Notes under the pieces: model-generated
What the model saw: the letters and a program-made list of their open reading frames with translations, nothing else
The model's database searches: none
Told to the model about the DNA's origin: nothing
Assembly: GCF_000002235.5 (NCBI RefSeq)
Contig: NW_022145526.1
Location: forward strand, 1,311,001 to 1,375,000
Reading direction: 5' to 3'
Origin: Strongylocentrotus purpuratus
Lineage: Eukaryota; Echinodermata; Echinoidea; Camarodonta; Strongylocentrotidae
Length of the DNA: 64,000 nt
Translations under genes and position numbers: made by a program
Shown here: positions 25,994 to 35,937 of the stretch, in pieces
Position numbering within the stretch: the first letter of the stretch is position 1
How the letters are laid out: every line of letters starts with the position of its first letter

Positions 25994-28900
25994 ATACACA
26001 AATGGTGTGTAAAGACCTATGCTACCTAATTTCGAAACACCAGCGAAATTTTACTACAACCGATTGTTCCAGTATTCCACCCAAAATCGTGGAAGATTAC
26101 ATTGAATTCATGCTTCAATACATCCTACACAGATATCACCTGCGTCTTACCGATTGAATCTGAAGATAGTCACATCAAAGATCCCAAAGATCTCTACACT
26201 CCCGGTGAGCGAATCACCATCACATGCAAAAACGATGGGAATGCAAGCACGACTTGGATATGTAATGCTTCTTCGAGGTCATGGGATGTTACGGAGGATC
26301 TGAAGTGCCCAGGTGAGTATGCTCTAGTTTGGTATGTTAGAGGTATGAAAGCTTAAACGTGGAGCTAGAAGGCGACATGTTTAATGAACTCGCTAATAGG
26401 CGCCTTGTTTGTGACGAGAAGACGAGAAGATTACTGTTTATTACTCTTCAAGTCGCCTTCTCGTCATCTTTACATACAAAAGGCGCCTTGGTTCGTAGTA
26501 AAACTTATCTTCTCGCCTTTTTTTCAAATGTTTTGTTAAAATAAAAAGAGGCGCCTTGACGAGTTTCAACAAATCGCCTTTCCGCCGTATTTACTTCAAA
26601 TAAAGACGGCGAACAGTTGGCGAGTTTTACTTTTTAGCAAGTCGCCTTCTCGTCTTAAATTGGCGCTTTGGCGAGTTAAACAAGACTAGTCGTATATTCG
26701 CTACACGATTAAGCTTTCGTAAAGAGGAGTCTACCTCCATCCATTGATATTCGTAACTTTGGAGACAGAATAATTTTAATTCCCGTGAAGATTCATTCCC
26801 TGGCAAAAGATTTCATGGAAAGGATTTGAAAAGTCGATCTTTAAAACACAAAAGAATCATAATGATCAGTGAAAGTGAGATGAAAGAAAGAAAGAAGATA
26901 AAGAATAGAGCAGAAGAAGAAGAAGAAGAATAAGAAGAAGAAAAGAAGAAGAAAATTGATGACGATTATTGGGCTCCAAGTGTTGCACTAGCATCAAACT
27001 AGATTTGTTACGAAATCGATTTTACTAATTGTTTTCTTGGACGAAATCTGTTCCAAGACTAATTTTCGAGGACATAAGTAAGGCGTAAGATATCATTGTA
27101 TTCTTTACCTAATGGTGAATTTTCTTTGAGATATCACGTGACACAAATTATCAAATGGTTGAGATCTGGTAAAACTGACAGATCATTCATTCGCATTACT
27201 GTTCATTTTTTGCATGCACCTTGGAAGTATCATTTACCCTGATAATGAATGGTCTTCAGTCGCTATCATATTCGAAATGTAACCAGAGCTATCTGAACAA
27301 AAATCTGGATAAACTATCAAGCCATATATATGCAGTCCGGCCCCTTTACACATTTCCATTGTAACACAAATTTTAGCGATATTGAGTCAGAAATCTTCTT
27401 TTTTTTCTATTTCTCATAACATATAAATTTGCTCTTTTTTCAAGAACCAGGAATGAACCATACAGGTCGTACGATCGGTATCGCTTCCGGCGTGATCATT
27501 TTGGCTGTTCTGGTGCTCATCGCGTTCTGTGTTTTCGCGTAAGACAATTTCACAATCGTAGATATTTACCATCAATACTAAAATTCCGGATCACACGAAA
27601 TAAAGCTGGGCCCCGATGCACAAAACTTACCATTGATGGTAACTACCATGGAAACCTTGATTTCGATTAGCTGTTGAGCCCAGTTACCATGGAAGTTGCC
27701 ATTGATGGCAAAGTTACCATCAATGGTAAGTTTTATGCAACGGGGCCCAAGACTTTGCTGTTTATTAAGATACTGATGATTATACCAATATTAATCATGA
27801 TAAAGAATTAAGATGATGATAACAACAATAATAATGATTAGTAATCAAGACGTTCAAGACATCTAAAACGTTGAAGACATCAAAGATGTATCTAAGTACT
27901 TTACGTATATATATATTATTGCCCCTGTTTCGGATCAGCACACAATGAATGCACAATCTCCATTCCTTAAGGGGGAGGCATTTTAGGCAGACTCCAGTGG
28001 CTCACAATGCTGTGTAAACCAAAATGACTTCTGCATCCTACCGGGTACATATTTGACGATAAAGTAACGCTGGAATTCGAACCAACGACCCTTGGATTGA
28101 GAGTCAAGTGGATAAACCTATATTCCATGACATTCCCGAATGATAACACTTTTTTCAAAGGGAACCTCTCGTATTTGTAATAGAATTGTCATCTAAATCA
28201 ATATACTATAGTTATTATTCTTTTTAATAACAACAACAACAACAAATGGTATTAATACTCGTATTATAATTATTAGCATTACTGTAATATATTCATCGTT
28301 ATAACGATATTATTACTAGCATATAAGAAAGAGAGCATTAATGCTTTAAATAAAGGAAATCGAACCCTGATAGCAAACTGATTTAAAGGTACTATGTCCC
28401 TTTTGCAGCCAACCTCAAATTCTGTAGAACTTTGCAGGAATTATGAATATGTCATGTATGTCGTATCTGTAAAATTGAAACGTTAGCAGTGTTCTAATAT
28501 TCAAATTATGCAAGGAAACCCATTTACTTGCTAGACTTCACTGTCAGACACTTTTGAGTGGCTGTCTGGCTTTTTTTCTTCTTTGGTAATAATATACATA
28601 AAATGAGCTGTAAAGGGTACATGAGCATTTGTCTACATCAATAACCCACTTCTTGTGATGCCAAAATTAAACTGATTGAATCTTTGCGCGGCATAACACG
28701 TATGACCAGTCGGTACAATGGTCTAAAAATCAAGACTATTACTTATTGGCTCTACAGCTCCTAAGTCCATTTGACAACTAATGGTCATTATTTTCCAACT
28801 TGAAGACATTTTCAAACCCACCTTTTTTAGGGAAGTTCTAAATTAGTATTATTTTTAAATGCCGTTGGAATTTAACCTTTTCATATTTTGGCCTGCAAAT

Positions 28901-29414
28901 GGGACATAGTACGAACGCAGAAAAGAACCGGGATTCGCACAGATGTAGTGATTTTATATTTCAAACATATAAGTTTTGATCATTTAGCTGATTTATTTCA
29001 AATTCATTTTTTTTTCTCTTGTTTTCTGCTTCCATACAAATAATCTCATTTCAAAGGTTGGATTTCTCTGTACATGTGTATGCTTTGATTATCCCCATGT
29101 TTAAGAAGTTAAAACATTAACGCAGTCAACTTGGTTTATCATTTCGCAGATACATAAAACGAAGGAAGCAACCTCAAGTCAATAATGGGAATATTCCAGA
29201 GCCACAGGAACGCGGGCCCCTCCCACATGTACCAAAACACCTTGTTTACATTGAAATGGACGAAGACCAGCATTATTACTCCGGAATATCTAATCCAAAT
29301 AACATTGGTCACATTTATGATACTAATCTAGTCGATTGCAAACCAGAGGCACAAGGTGACTCCCGTGAAGATCAACCCAGATATGAAACAACGCTAAGAT
29401 CCATAACTCAGTAA
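13456..29414 (+). CDS. gene B: LDL-receptor-related-like transmembrane protein
   Basis: Sixteen exons join in frame: 13456-13525, 15376-15480, 16263-16496, 17615-17768, 18274-18404, 19390-19641, 20304-20456, 21650-21874, 22607-22766, 23383-23510, 24206-24463, 24781-24891, 25611-25721, 26133-26312, 27451-27538, 29150-29414; 874 residues. Approximate layout: signal peptide 1-23; EGF 24-58; propeller 1, 59-315; LDLa 316-366 with six Cys and DQSDE; propeller 2, 367-623 with [18 protein letters not shown] and WPNGI; EGF 624-660 and 661-697; CCP 698-757; membrane helix about 764-786; basic stop-transfer IKRRK; tail to 874 with YIEM and YETTL. YWTD propellers and LDLa modules are known ligand-binding parts of LRP-family endocytic and signalling receptors, so a surface receptor is likely; the ligand is unknown. 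Every junction keeps the frame, which is strong evidence for the model. Not LRP5/6 or LDLR: module order and the CCP differ. Confidence 0.92.
13526..15375 (+). other. gene B intron 1
   Basis: Contains an ATT-rich microsatellite (13560-13990) and a short inverted-repeat element at 14613-14700 (arms AAGGCCTCGTGAC / GTCACGAGGCCTT). No further exon was recognised. Confidence 0.6.
15376..15480 (+). CDS. gene B exon 2: EGF module 1
   Basis: Six cysteines in EGF spacing ([15 protein letters not shown] ... [10 protein letters not shown] ... C). Phase 1 on both sides; acceptor TTTAG, donor GTAAGT. Same place and phase as gene C exon 55697-55810. Confidence 0.9.
16263..16496 (+). CDS. gene B exon 3: propeller 1, first blades
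   Basis: IFLCDSRGN ... [20 protein letters not shown]: degenerate YWTD blade pattern. Phase 1 to 1. Counterpart of gene C exon 54159-54398, where [11 protein letters not shown] aligns with FDDDVVIWV. Confidence 0.9.
17615..17768 (+). CDS. gene B exon 4: propeller 1
   Basis: [19 protein letters not shown] carries the L-x-W-x-N blade signature. Phase 1 to 2, as in gene C exon 53565-53736. Acceptor CAACATAG, donor GTAATT. Confidence 0.88.
18274..18404 (+). CDS. gene B exon 5: propeller 1
   Basis: [14 protein letters not shown] ... SLALDREG, blade with VID in place of YWTD. Phase 2 to 1, as in gene C exon 49826-49947. Acceptor CTACACAG, donor GTAAGG. Confidence 0.88.
19390..19641 (+). CDS. gene B exon 6: end of propeller 1
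   Basis: [20 protein letters not shown] and [11 protein letters not shown] give the last blades; ends at GIHVYHG. Phase 1 to 1. Intron 5 upstream holds a T9G19 run at 19177-19204. Confidence 0.9.
20304..20456 (+). CDS. gene B exon 7: LDLa module
   Basis: [19 protein letters not shown] then [15 protein letters not shown]: six cysteines and the calcium-binding D-x-x-D-x-SDE pattern of LDL-receptor class A repeats. Phase 1 to 1, so the exon is a self-contained cassette between the two propellers. Confidence 0.95.
20457..21649 (+). other. gene B intron 7
   Basis: Contains an imperfect ATA/ATG microsatellite (about 20500-20685) and a minus-strand SINE (20692-20945). The rest is AT-rich with no exon seen. 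Confidence 0.6.
20692..20945 (-). mobile_element. tRNA-derived SINE
   Basis: On the minus strand a head reads ATAGTGGTTCATTTACTTGA then GGGTTGGGGGCTCAAAT (degenerate B box), followed by the shared SINE body GGCAAGATACTTATCCACA. Confidence 0.65.
21650..21874 (+). CDS. gene B exon 8: propeller 2 start
   Basis: [35 protein letters not shown] and [10 protein letters not shown]. Closest to the canonical YWTD blade. PVAVGYD is shared with exon 3, a sign that the two propellers are internally related. Phase 1 to 1. Confidence 0.93.
22607..22766 (+). CDS. gene B exon 9: propeller 2
   Basis: [20 protein letters not shown] and [10 protein letters not shown]; typical blade. Long pyrimidine tract and ACGCAG acceptor. 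Phase 1 to 2. Confidence 0.93.
23383..23510 (+). CDS. gene B exon 10: propeller 2
   Basis: [20 protein letters not shown] then GWPNGITYD, the classical LRP-type blade with W-P-N-G. Phase 2 to 1. Confidence 0.95.
24206..24463 (+). CDS. gene B exon 11: end of propeller 2
   Basis: [36 protein letters not shown]: last two blades, with IWCD and IWSD replacing YWTD. Phase 1 to 1; donor GTGAGA. Confidence 0.93.
24590..24975 (+). repeat. tandem segmental duplication, left unit (EGF exon 12)
   Basis: Exon 12 and both flanking intron pieces recur at about 25447-25800: GCCAGGCAAATTGTTAAAAG, TGCAAATATGTCGTATGTTG and CATGTTAACAATCTTTCCAT all have counterparts. The copies are bounded by GA-rich tracts. 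Confidence 0.85.
24781..24891 (+). CDS. gene B exon 12: EGF module 2
   Basis: [36 protein letters not shown]: six-Cys EGF. Phase 1 to 1. Nearly identical to exon 13. Confidence 0.9.
25447..25800 (+). repeat. tandem segmental duplication, right unit (EGF exon 13)
   Basis: Second copy of the EGF-exon unit with intron flanks still alignable, so the duplication is young. It ends in a GAA-rich tract (about 25780-25890). Confidence 0.85.
25611..25721 (+). CDS. gene B exon 13: EGF module 3
   Basis: Same as exon 12 except [15 protein letters not shown]: three amino-acid changes seen, plus silent changes. All six cysteines and both splice sites are kept, so it can be used together with, or instead of, exon 12. 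Confidence 0.87.
25956..25992 (+). repeat. A37 homopolymer
   Basis: Uninterrupted run of A in intron 13. The length is prone to sequencing error. Confidence 0.85.
26133..26312 (+). CDS. gene B exon 14: CCP/sushi module
   Basis: ITCVLPIES ... [16 protein letters not shown] ... [10 protein letters not shown] ... LKCPG: four cysteines and the W/PGE pattern of complement-control-protein repeats, here slightly short. Phase 1 to 1, single membrane-proximal copy. Confidence 0.85.
26376..26690. mobile_element. inverted-repeat element with CGCC/GACGAG motifs
   Basis: Starts 64 bp after the exon 14 donor. Ends are imperfect inverted repeats (TGTTTAATGAACTCGC left; GCGAGTTAAACAAG right). The inside repeats GGCGCCTTG and TCGCCTTCTCGTC in both orientations. 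Confidence 0.6.
26691..27450 (+). other. gene B intron 14, remainder
   Basis: Contains a GAA/GAAG tract at 26880-26955. No exon or recognisable element was seen in the rest. Confidence 0.5.
27451..27538 (+). CDS. gene B exon 15: transmembrane helix
   Basis: [20 protein letters not shown] is a single hydrophobic span preceded by GMNHTGR. Phase 1 to 2, as in gene A exon 1249-1342. Donor GTAAGA. Confidence 0.92.
27606..27749. mobile_element. foldback MITE, GGGCCCC ends
   Basis: Arms GGGCCCCGATGCACAAAACT and AGTTTTATGCAACGGGGCCC enclose repeated ACCAT(C)AATGGTAA. Similar CAGGGCCC ends occur at 42920 and 49644. Ends of this kind are reminiscent of hAT-type MITEs; the superfamily is inferred. Confidence 0.7.
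28000..28140 (-). mobile_element. tRNA-derived SINE fragment
   Basis: Minus-strand head with TCCACTTGACTCTCAATCC and B-box-like GGTTCGAATTCC. Confidence 0.55.
28385..28912. mobile_element. TIR element in gene B intron 15
   Basis: Ends GGTACTATGTCCCTTTTGCA and TGCAAATGGGACATAGTAC are inverted repeats of at least 20 bp; TTAA borders the left end. The inside has no ORF. The same right terminus opens the window. Confidence 0.7.
29150..29414 (+). CDS. gene B exon 16: cytoplasmic tail and stop
   Basis: Begins YIKRRKQPQ and ends RSITQ-stop (TAA 29412-29414). Tyrosines sit in [22 protein letters not shown] and RYETTL; the YxxPhi forms are candidate AP-2 sorting or SH2-type sites. No NPxY motif is present, unlike classical LDLR tails; SNPN lacks the tyrosine. 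Confidence 0.9.
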
Positions 29415-29445
29415 AAAAAAATCTAATTTCCGGTCTTAGATCGCG

Positions 29446-29835
29446 TTTAAAGATAAAGGTGAGTTCTGGTAGAAAAATAAATAAATGAATTATCACAAAA
29501 CCAAACGAGACTTACACTGAAAGTTGAAGATTACAAATAAAAGTCATTTGCCAAACAATTTTGGTAGAAAATGTATACTGGCTGAGTAATGAGCATATCA
29601 AGATTAGGAAATCAAGGTTAGTAGCCCCGACACCATTTGTGCAGTCCCATATACACCTTTCTGTGTGCAGTGCTTGTTACTTTACCAAGACTGGGCCAAT
29701 TGTATTATGTTTGAGATGACTCCAGAACTTTGCAGTGCACACCAATACATGTTACATGATCAACATTTTCTGATCCATTCCACACCTTTTCTTTTACAAA
29801 CCAATCGGATGACCAGAATTCACCTTTATCTTTAA
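29446..29835. mobile_element. MITE in gene B 3' UTR region
   Basis: Ends TTTAAAGATAAAGGTGAGTT and CACCTTTATCTTTAA are inverted repeats of about 25 bp. It begins 31 bp after the gene B stop and contains AATAAA motifs (for example near 29473) that could serve as the poly(A) signal. Inverted copy at 44228-44613. Confidence 0.8.
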
Positions 29836-30559
29836 GGAAGGAAGTCAGACACAACCTCGGAAAATCGACCACTTTTTTACCCAGACATAAATCCTATTTT
29901 TGTCACAGTCGATCCACTGCCGTCTGAAGGTGGGGTAAATGGATAACTGGCAGGAATTGATCCTTAAAAGTCTGGAACGCAATCAAATTGGGAGCCATAT
30001 TAAAGCCAGGGTAATAATTGGGGAGCGCCATGATTGTGAAGTCTGACAGGCATACGAAAACCCACGCACTCCTATATTACTTCCACTACGATTATTATTA
30101 TTATTATTATTATTAATAGTATTATTCTTATCAATATATTTATTATTATTATTATTATTAAATTTATCCCATGCCTTTTGTGCACAATGCGTTTCATTGA
30201 ATTGTGCGGGCTCTATATTCATCGTGTATTAAGGGCCGTTTTTTGCGTAATTACCTGCGTTGGGTTTTCAAAATTTGTCTATGGTTGAAAAAAAATCTTA
30301 GACCAAGTACCAAATTCCTTTGTTAAATATGTTTTTTTACTAAAGCATGAATAAACCCAGCATTTTTTTTCATTTTAGTAATATGCTAGCCTTAGTGTGC
30401 ACTCATCCAGTGCAAATTTGATCCAATCCCCATTGATAATTAAAAGGAAAGAAATAAGGAGAAGAAAAATACATTAAATTAATTTAAAGACGACAACGTT
30501 GAAATATTGGATAAGGATTGTGTAAAAATGCGGGTTGTGGAGCAAACAAGTTTAGGAAT

Positions 30560-31470
30560 ACAAGCATGTTAGGTCATTTTTTATAAAAGACAAAGGTTCT
30601 TTGGGCCTAGTGTTTTCAGAACATAGAGGGTTCGGGGTTGTTGTGGGGGGGGGGGGCATAGCATTGGGAGACCAGGACTCTGAAATAAGTGTTTGGTAAT
30701 TGAAAAAAATATATATCGAATTGTTAAAGTTCTTGTACATTATGGACAACATACGTAATTGTTCATTCGTTATGATCCAAGACAGGTTGTACATTTAGTT
30801 ATTGTAAGTTGTTGTTATGTTTTATTTTTTCATTTTCATAATGATCATTGGCAAACCAAGGTTTTAGGAATAGAGATATCTTGCATCATATTAGTGTTAT
30901 ATAGGATAGGGGTTTTGCAATATAGAGGTGTCACAACATAATAAAGGATCTAAGTTTGTTCTCATTTTGTTTTGTATTGTTTTGTTTTGGTCATGTCGTG
31001 GTATTGAGGCATAGTATTATAAATAAGTGTGTATTGGGTATTTAGGTGTTTTAAGACACAGTATTGAAACTAAAGGGTATTGTAATAAGAGGTAGTTAGT
31101 GTAGGAACATGTTATGTTTCTTCTTTTTGTTCATATAGTACAGGGGCGTTGGGGCATGCTTTTAGAAAGTAAGGGTTCGAGAAGAAATTAAGAATATTGG
31201 AACGTTGTAGTTCCGGCCTATAGGATTGCAACTTAGGGCTTGTAATTTAGATATTTTCCTTTAGAGTATGGAACATATGTGGATTTTGTCGTAATGTATG
31301 TGTATTGGGACATGGTATTGAAACATAGTAGTGCGGGAATTAAGAAGTATTGCTACATAGTATAAGGAAATCGACAATGTAGTATTGAGGTATGGAGACT
31401 TAGTACTGAAGCGCATGAGGAAATGAGTACAGGAGAAATGGGTCTCAGTATTGGAGCATTGGGGGTTTAG
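30560..31470 (+). repeat. degenerate array of GTATTG / ACATAG motifs
   Basis: Loosely spaced GTATTG, ACATAGTA and TTTAGG-type motifs recur in one orientation (for example 31310-31410). The unit cannot be defined by eye; it may be an old minisatellite. Confidence 0.4.
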
Positions 31471-32525
31471 AGAAGTTTGACAAAATATTGTTGGAAAATT
31501 GTGATGTCGCAAGTGTTGTTTAAACATTTGAATATGTATGCATGCCGAGGCATTTATACACATAGAAATAAATCAGACCAATGATAAGGATATTGCAAAG
31601 GCATCTTTCCAGTAACAAATAACTAACCGAAGTATAATGTTTTGTAATTTCACCCTGGCCAATGGTCTCATTTATGATTCTTCAATTGTTTAGAACATCT
31701 TTAATTTCACTGGAGAGCAATCCCCTGCAATTAACAGAGGCATATCTCCGCCTTAGGTTCAGGGGGTGGGTATAAGAACCAAGGGCAAGTCTTTTATGAG
31801 CAAACAGAGAGTGGGGGGGGGCAAAGAGTGTGCCATAGCTATATCTTCTTTAAAATGTACACGATTCCGTTTTTTAAATATTTATTTGGTGACATAGGTT
31901 TATTTCCTGAGGCAACAAGCAAGTTCAAGCTCTAGCTTTAGTTGGCGATCTTCTACATTTGTTCACTATTTAAATGATTTAACTATGTGTTTTTTGAAAG
32001 GTGTTATGATTTAAATGATTTATATTTGTATATGATTATATATGGGTTCTTTTACGTTTGGTAATATATCTTATTTGTATATTTTTGGTATGCAGATACG
32101 TTATCAAACTAATAAAAATATTTAGCAAGCGAATTCAGCCAAGTTTGTAGTAAAGAGTGAAGAAGTCATTAAAAACAAATGAATAAGGAAAAGTGTATGT
32201 GGAATATTGCGTTTTCTTAAATCTGACCGTTATTACATGGTTCCCATTGGTCAGGCATAATACCATGGCTAAAGTTTATTTCAAATGATAAGCATTTTTC
32301 TACAAAGAGCACTGCTATTGACAATAAGAATATTGCGTCACAAAAATTCGGCTAGAATAGCATGTACTCAACTAATTTTGGCAAATTTGGCATCATTTTT
32401 CTAATTAGACAATTATAATCTTGATATCGGTGAATTGTGCCTCTTATTAGCGAAGGTGTGCTATTCCTTTTTTGTTGAGCCATCCTGTATAACTTGCTCC
32501 TCATACGTGAAACGGCGCTACACTA

Positions 32526-32637
32526 GGGACTTTTAGATTCGCACGAAGACAATGGGGATTGCTACGGTCGACGTCCTTTTAATGCATTGCCTTGAATGGA
32601 CGTCACACGTATCAGTCCACGCAAATCTAAAAGTCCC
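32526..32637. mobile_element. palindromic MITE, GGGACTTTTAGATT family, copy 1
   Basis: Arms GGGACTTTTAGATTCGCACG and GCAAATCTAAAAGTCCC with TA on both sides (32524-32525, 32638-32639). Same family as 63768-63908. Confidence 0.75.
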
Positions 32638-33308
32638 TATTTATATGAACAACAGGGCGCTGTTTAATAAATGTTGTTATCAATAACACATTTCAATAAG
32701 TGTTTTAGCTACTGAAATCGTGGCATTGGATTAGGTGAAAGCAAATTTGTCATAAGAATTCATTACTTGATATTAACAATTCTATAGAAACAGGGACCGG
32801 AGGTATCTTGACACAGTCGTTGGCTAATTTTTTTCACTTGGTTAGAAGTACAACATGTTTTGTATACCTGCCCAACAAAGCAATATATTCGCCATACTGT
32901 ACCCGGGTTGGCCGAACTCTCCGAATGAATAGCTCTGATGAACATAGCGTATTGTGAAAGATAGTTGTGACACGCGCATTGAACGTGTTAAGGCTCGTTG
33001 AGATAATCAGAGGGGGATCTGGTTGGGGAGGGGGGAATTACCCTCGCCCCCCTTTTTGGCGGCCTTTAAGAGGAGGGATGAGAGCGATGGAAGAAGAAAA
33101 GGAAAAGGAAAGAGAAGAGAATGTGAAAGAGAAGAAAGAGGAAAACGAGAGAGAGATAAAGAGAGAAAAACGCTACCCTGCATGAGCCCCCCCCCCCCCC
33201 CATGAAGAAATTGGGATAGAAAAGAAATCATAGATAATCGTATTTTGGGGAAAAGAAATATTGAATTTCCTACCAATTTTCAAACTAAAGCCATTGTGTG
33301 ACTTAATT

Positions 33309-33357
<49 letters not shown>

Positions 33358-33396
33358 TGTTTTTGTTGTTTTCACTAAATATAATTTTTGTATTCT

Positions 33397-34335
33397 CAAG
33401 TTCAAGTTCACTTTATTCAATACTTTCATTAAAAATATACAAGGAAAGCAAACATATAAAAGTTAGAATATAATACATGTATCAATATATAACATGAGGA
33501 TTACACAAGTGGAGAAGACATGATGGACAAGGGAAAAAACATTTTAAACATGTACATTAATGAAAGTATTTGGAGACTAGACAGGAAGGCCGGGCCTTAT
33601 GTAAAAGTCTGTCTCCAGTAATTGTATAAAAAACTAAGTACATTATTTAAATTTTGTATTTGTTATAAAAAGGAAGAAAAAAAAGGGGGGGGGAAATTGC
33701 ATTCACACATACACTCTCTCCCGTACACACCAACACACACTTTTCTGTCTGATGAACATTAAGAATATAGGTTATTGCACTATTGAGTATTGTCTTAACA
33801 GGTACAGTTTAAATTTTCTTTCAAAACTATTTAGTGATGGACTCCGTCGAATATCTATGGGTATGTCATTCCAAATTTTTGGACCCCTGAAAAAAATTGT
33901 ATTTTGGGAAACTAGTGTCCTTACGCCTGGAATATGAAAATTATTTAAAATCCTGGTCTGGTGGCCATGAATATTCTTATTAAGTTGAAAATATTGTAAA
34001 ATAGTATTTGGTAAAAGTTTTTTAAAGCATAGATACATACAAATTGCACATTGATAAACATAAATATCGTTTACTTTTAAAAAATTTAGGTTGTAAAAAA
34101 GAGAAAAAGTATGAGCAAGGTATTGGCTGTGCGATATAATTCTTATAATTTTCTTTTGTAAAATTAAAAGCCTATTTGTATTTTGCATACTAGAGCATGC
34201 CCATACAAGAATACAATAATTTAAGTGGGGTAATATTAATGTATTATACAAAATTATCAATATTTCTGTAGGTAAAAATTTCAATTTATAAATTGAAGTC
34301 CATTCTCTGCTTTGAGTTTTCCTCATTGAAAAGTT
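33397..34335 (-). mobile_element. 5'-truncated LINE, C-terminal RT region
   Basis: On the minus strand 33772-34326 encodes the last 184 residues of a LINE ORF (YNTLILPHLNYCILVWACSS ... FFRGPKIWNDIP). It is close to the C-terminus of the element at 57500-59420. The 3' UTR ends ATTGAATAAAGTGAACTTGA. No stop lies within the fragment. Confidence 0.8.
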
Positions 34336-34490
34336 AATGTTTTGTTATTGATTTAAAAAGTCTTTCCAACTAAACCTTGATTCGTGTAACGTGTAAAACT
34401 TCGCCTGATCCATCACCATTTCAAGAAAATGGCTGCACCCATGTCATGCTTCAGGCATCACATCATGCCAAGAATATCTACACTTATATA

Positions 34491-35307
34491 TGAAGAGCTT
34501 GATTCCAAAAGGAGCTAAATCCATATAATTATGAAAAGGGAGTTATTTGTCTTAAAATAATGATTTCCTACATGGGGACAAAATGCACTATATCACATTC
34601 GAAAATTTCACCAGGAAGTATGAAAAAAATTAGGTACAATATCTTGTTTCATTCCAAAAGGAGCTAAATCCACTTTGGGTACTTCTGAGTAAATCACATT
34701 TTTTTTTTTATTTCTCCACTTTCCCTTTAGCAATGTACCTTCATGTTGTTATAAATGTTTAAGGTGTCGCCCTGGACCAATAATATATGATAAGAAAAAA
34801 AATCTACCACTTATTTCTGATTTTTACTTAATTTTTAGATTTTGCGGATTTAGCTCCTTTTGGAATGAAACATGGATTTAGCTCCTTTTGGAATGAAACG
34901 GATTTAGCTCCTTTTGGAATGAAAATGTGATATGTTGTTTACTTTCTTTTCAAAAGCTTTTTTTAGTTGTGATTTCACAACTATTATTTAAAAGGAAAGG
35001 TTTGCTACTAAATTTGAATAAATTTCAGTGACTTTATTGAGAAAATATGAAATTTTCCAGGTACAATATCATGTTTCATTCCAAAAGGAGCTAAATCCAC
35101 GCAAAAAATAATTCTAAAAATTTAGTAAAAATCAGGAAAAACTGGTAGATTTTTTTTCTCATCATATATTATTGGTCCAGGGTGACTCCTTTATAATATA
35201 TAACAACATTAAAGTCCATGGCTAAAGGGAAAGTAGAGAAATAAAAAAGGTGATTTACTCAGAAGTACCCAAAGTGGATTTAGCTCCTTTTGGAATAAAA
35301 CTCTTCA
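34491..35307. mobile_element. TA-flanked foldback element with repeated terminal motif
   Basis: Outer ends TGAAGAG...CTCTTCA, both next to TA. The motif TTCCAAAAGGAGCTAAATCC stands at the ends and again inside in both orientations, three times in tandem around 34850-34920. Arms 34650-34870 and 35080-35300 are imperfect inverted copies. No protein is encoded. Confidence 0.7.
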
Positions 35308-35937
35308 TATGTCTTGTACATTTTCGTAAGGAATAGTGTCCATCAAAGGGCAGGAATACATCTATTTTTTAAGAATACCTACCATTATTCTTTGGGTAAG
35401 GTTTCCTTTATCTAATAGTATAGAAAGGTAATAAAGCATCGTTATGAAGTTTGGCATTAAAACTAATAAACATATCTTTTGACATCTGGACACTTTTTAA
35501 TATACATGGCTAAAAAAAAATCAATTAATGACAGAAAGGCCATCAGATATAATGTTATAAATTATAAAATATATACAAAGATCTAAGGTGACATTCAATA
35601 TTGTTAATACCTTAATACCCCTTCAAAGTCTTTCTTACTTAAAAATGAACAGTGCCATAAACATGATGAATAATCATGTATATCTTATTTCTTTAATTTA
35701 GGATTTAGATCATTTCGCTTTTTTTCACGGGAATGCTCTATGTATTGCTGAAACCAACGAATGACTGAAAACCATCAGTCTACTGTTATTCATATCGTTA
35801 ATATCGACATGGTTCTAGGTAAACCTACAAATTTTTCAATATTCTAAGTGAATTGATATAACTTCATATCCTAGAAGAACAAACCACTCGTCCTAAATTT
35901 ATTATGTCTATTTGTCCAATTTCAATTTAGTTTTAAG

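Larger units (their letters stand above)
29836..33396. other. intergenic, no gene seen
   Basis: Contains ATT microsatellite 30090-30165, a G run at 30645, the degenerate array at 30560-31470, a palindromic MITE at 32526, a C run at 33187-33200 and a CT/TA microsatellite (33310-33356). Open frames are short and without recognisable domains. Confidence 0.55.
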
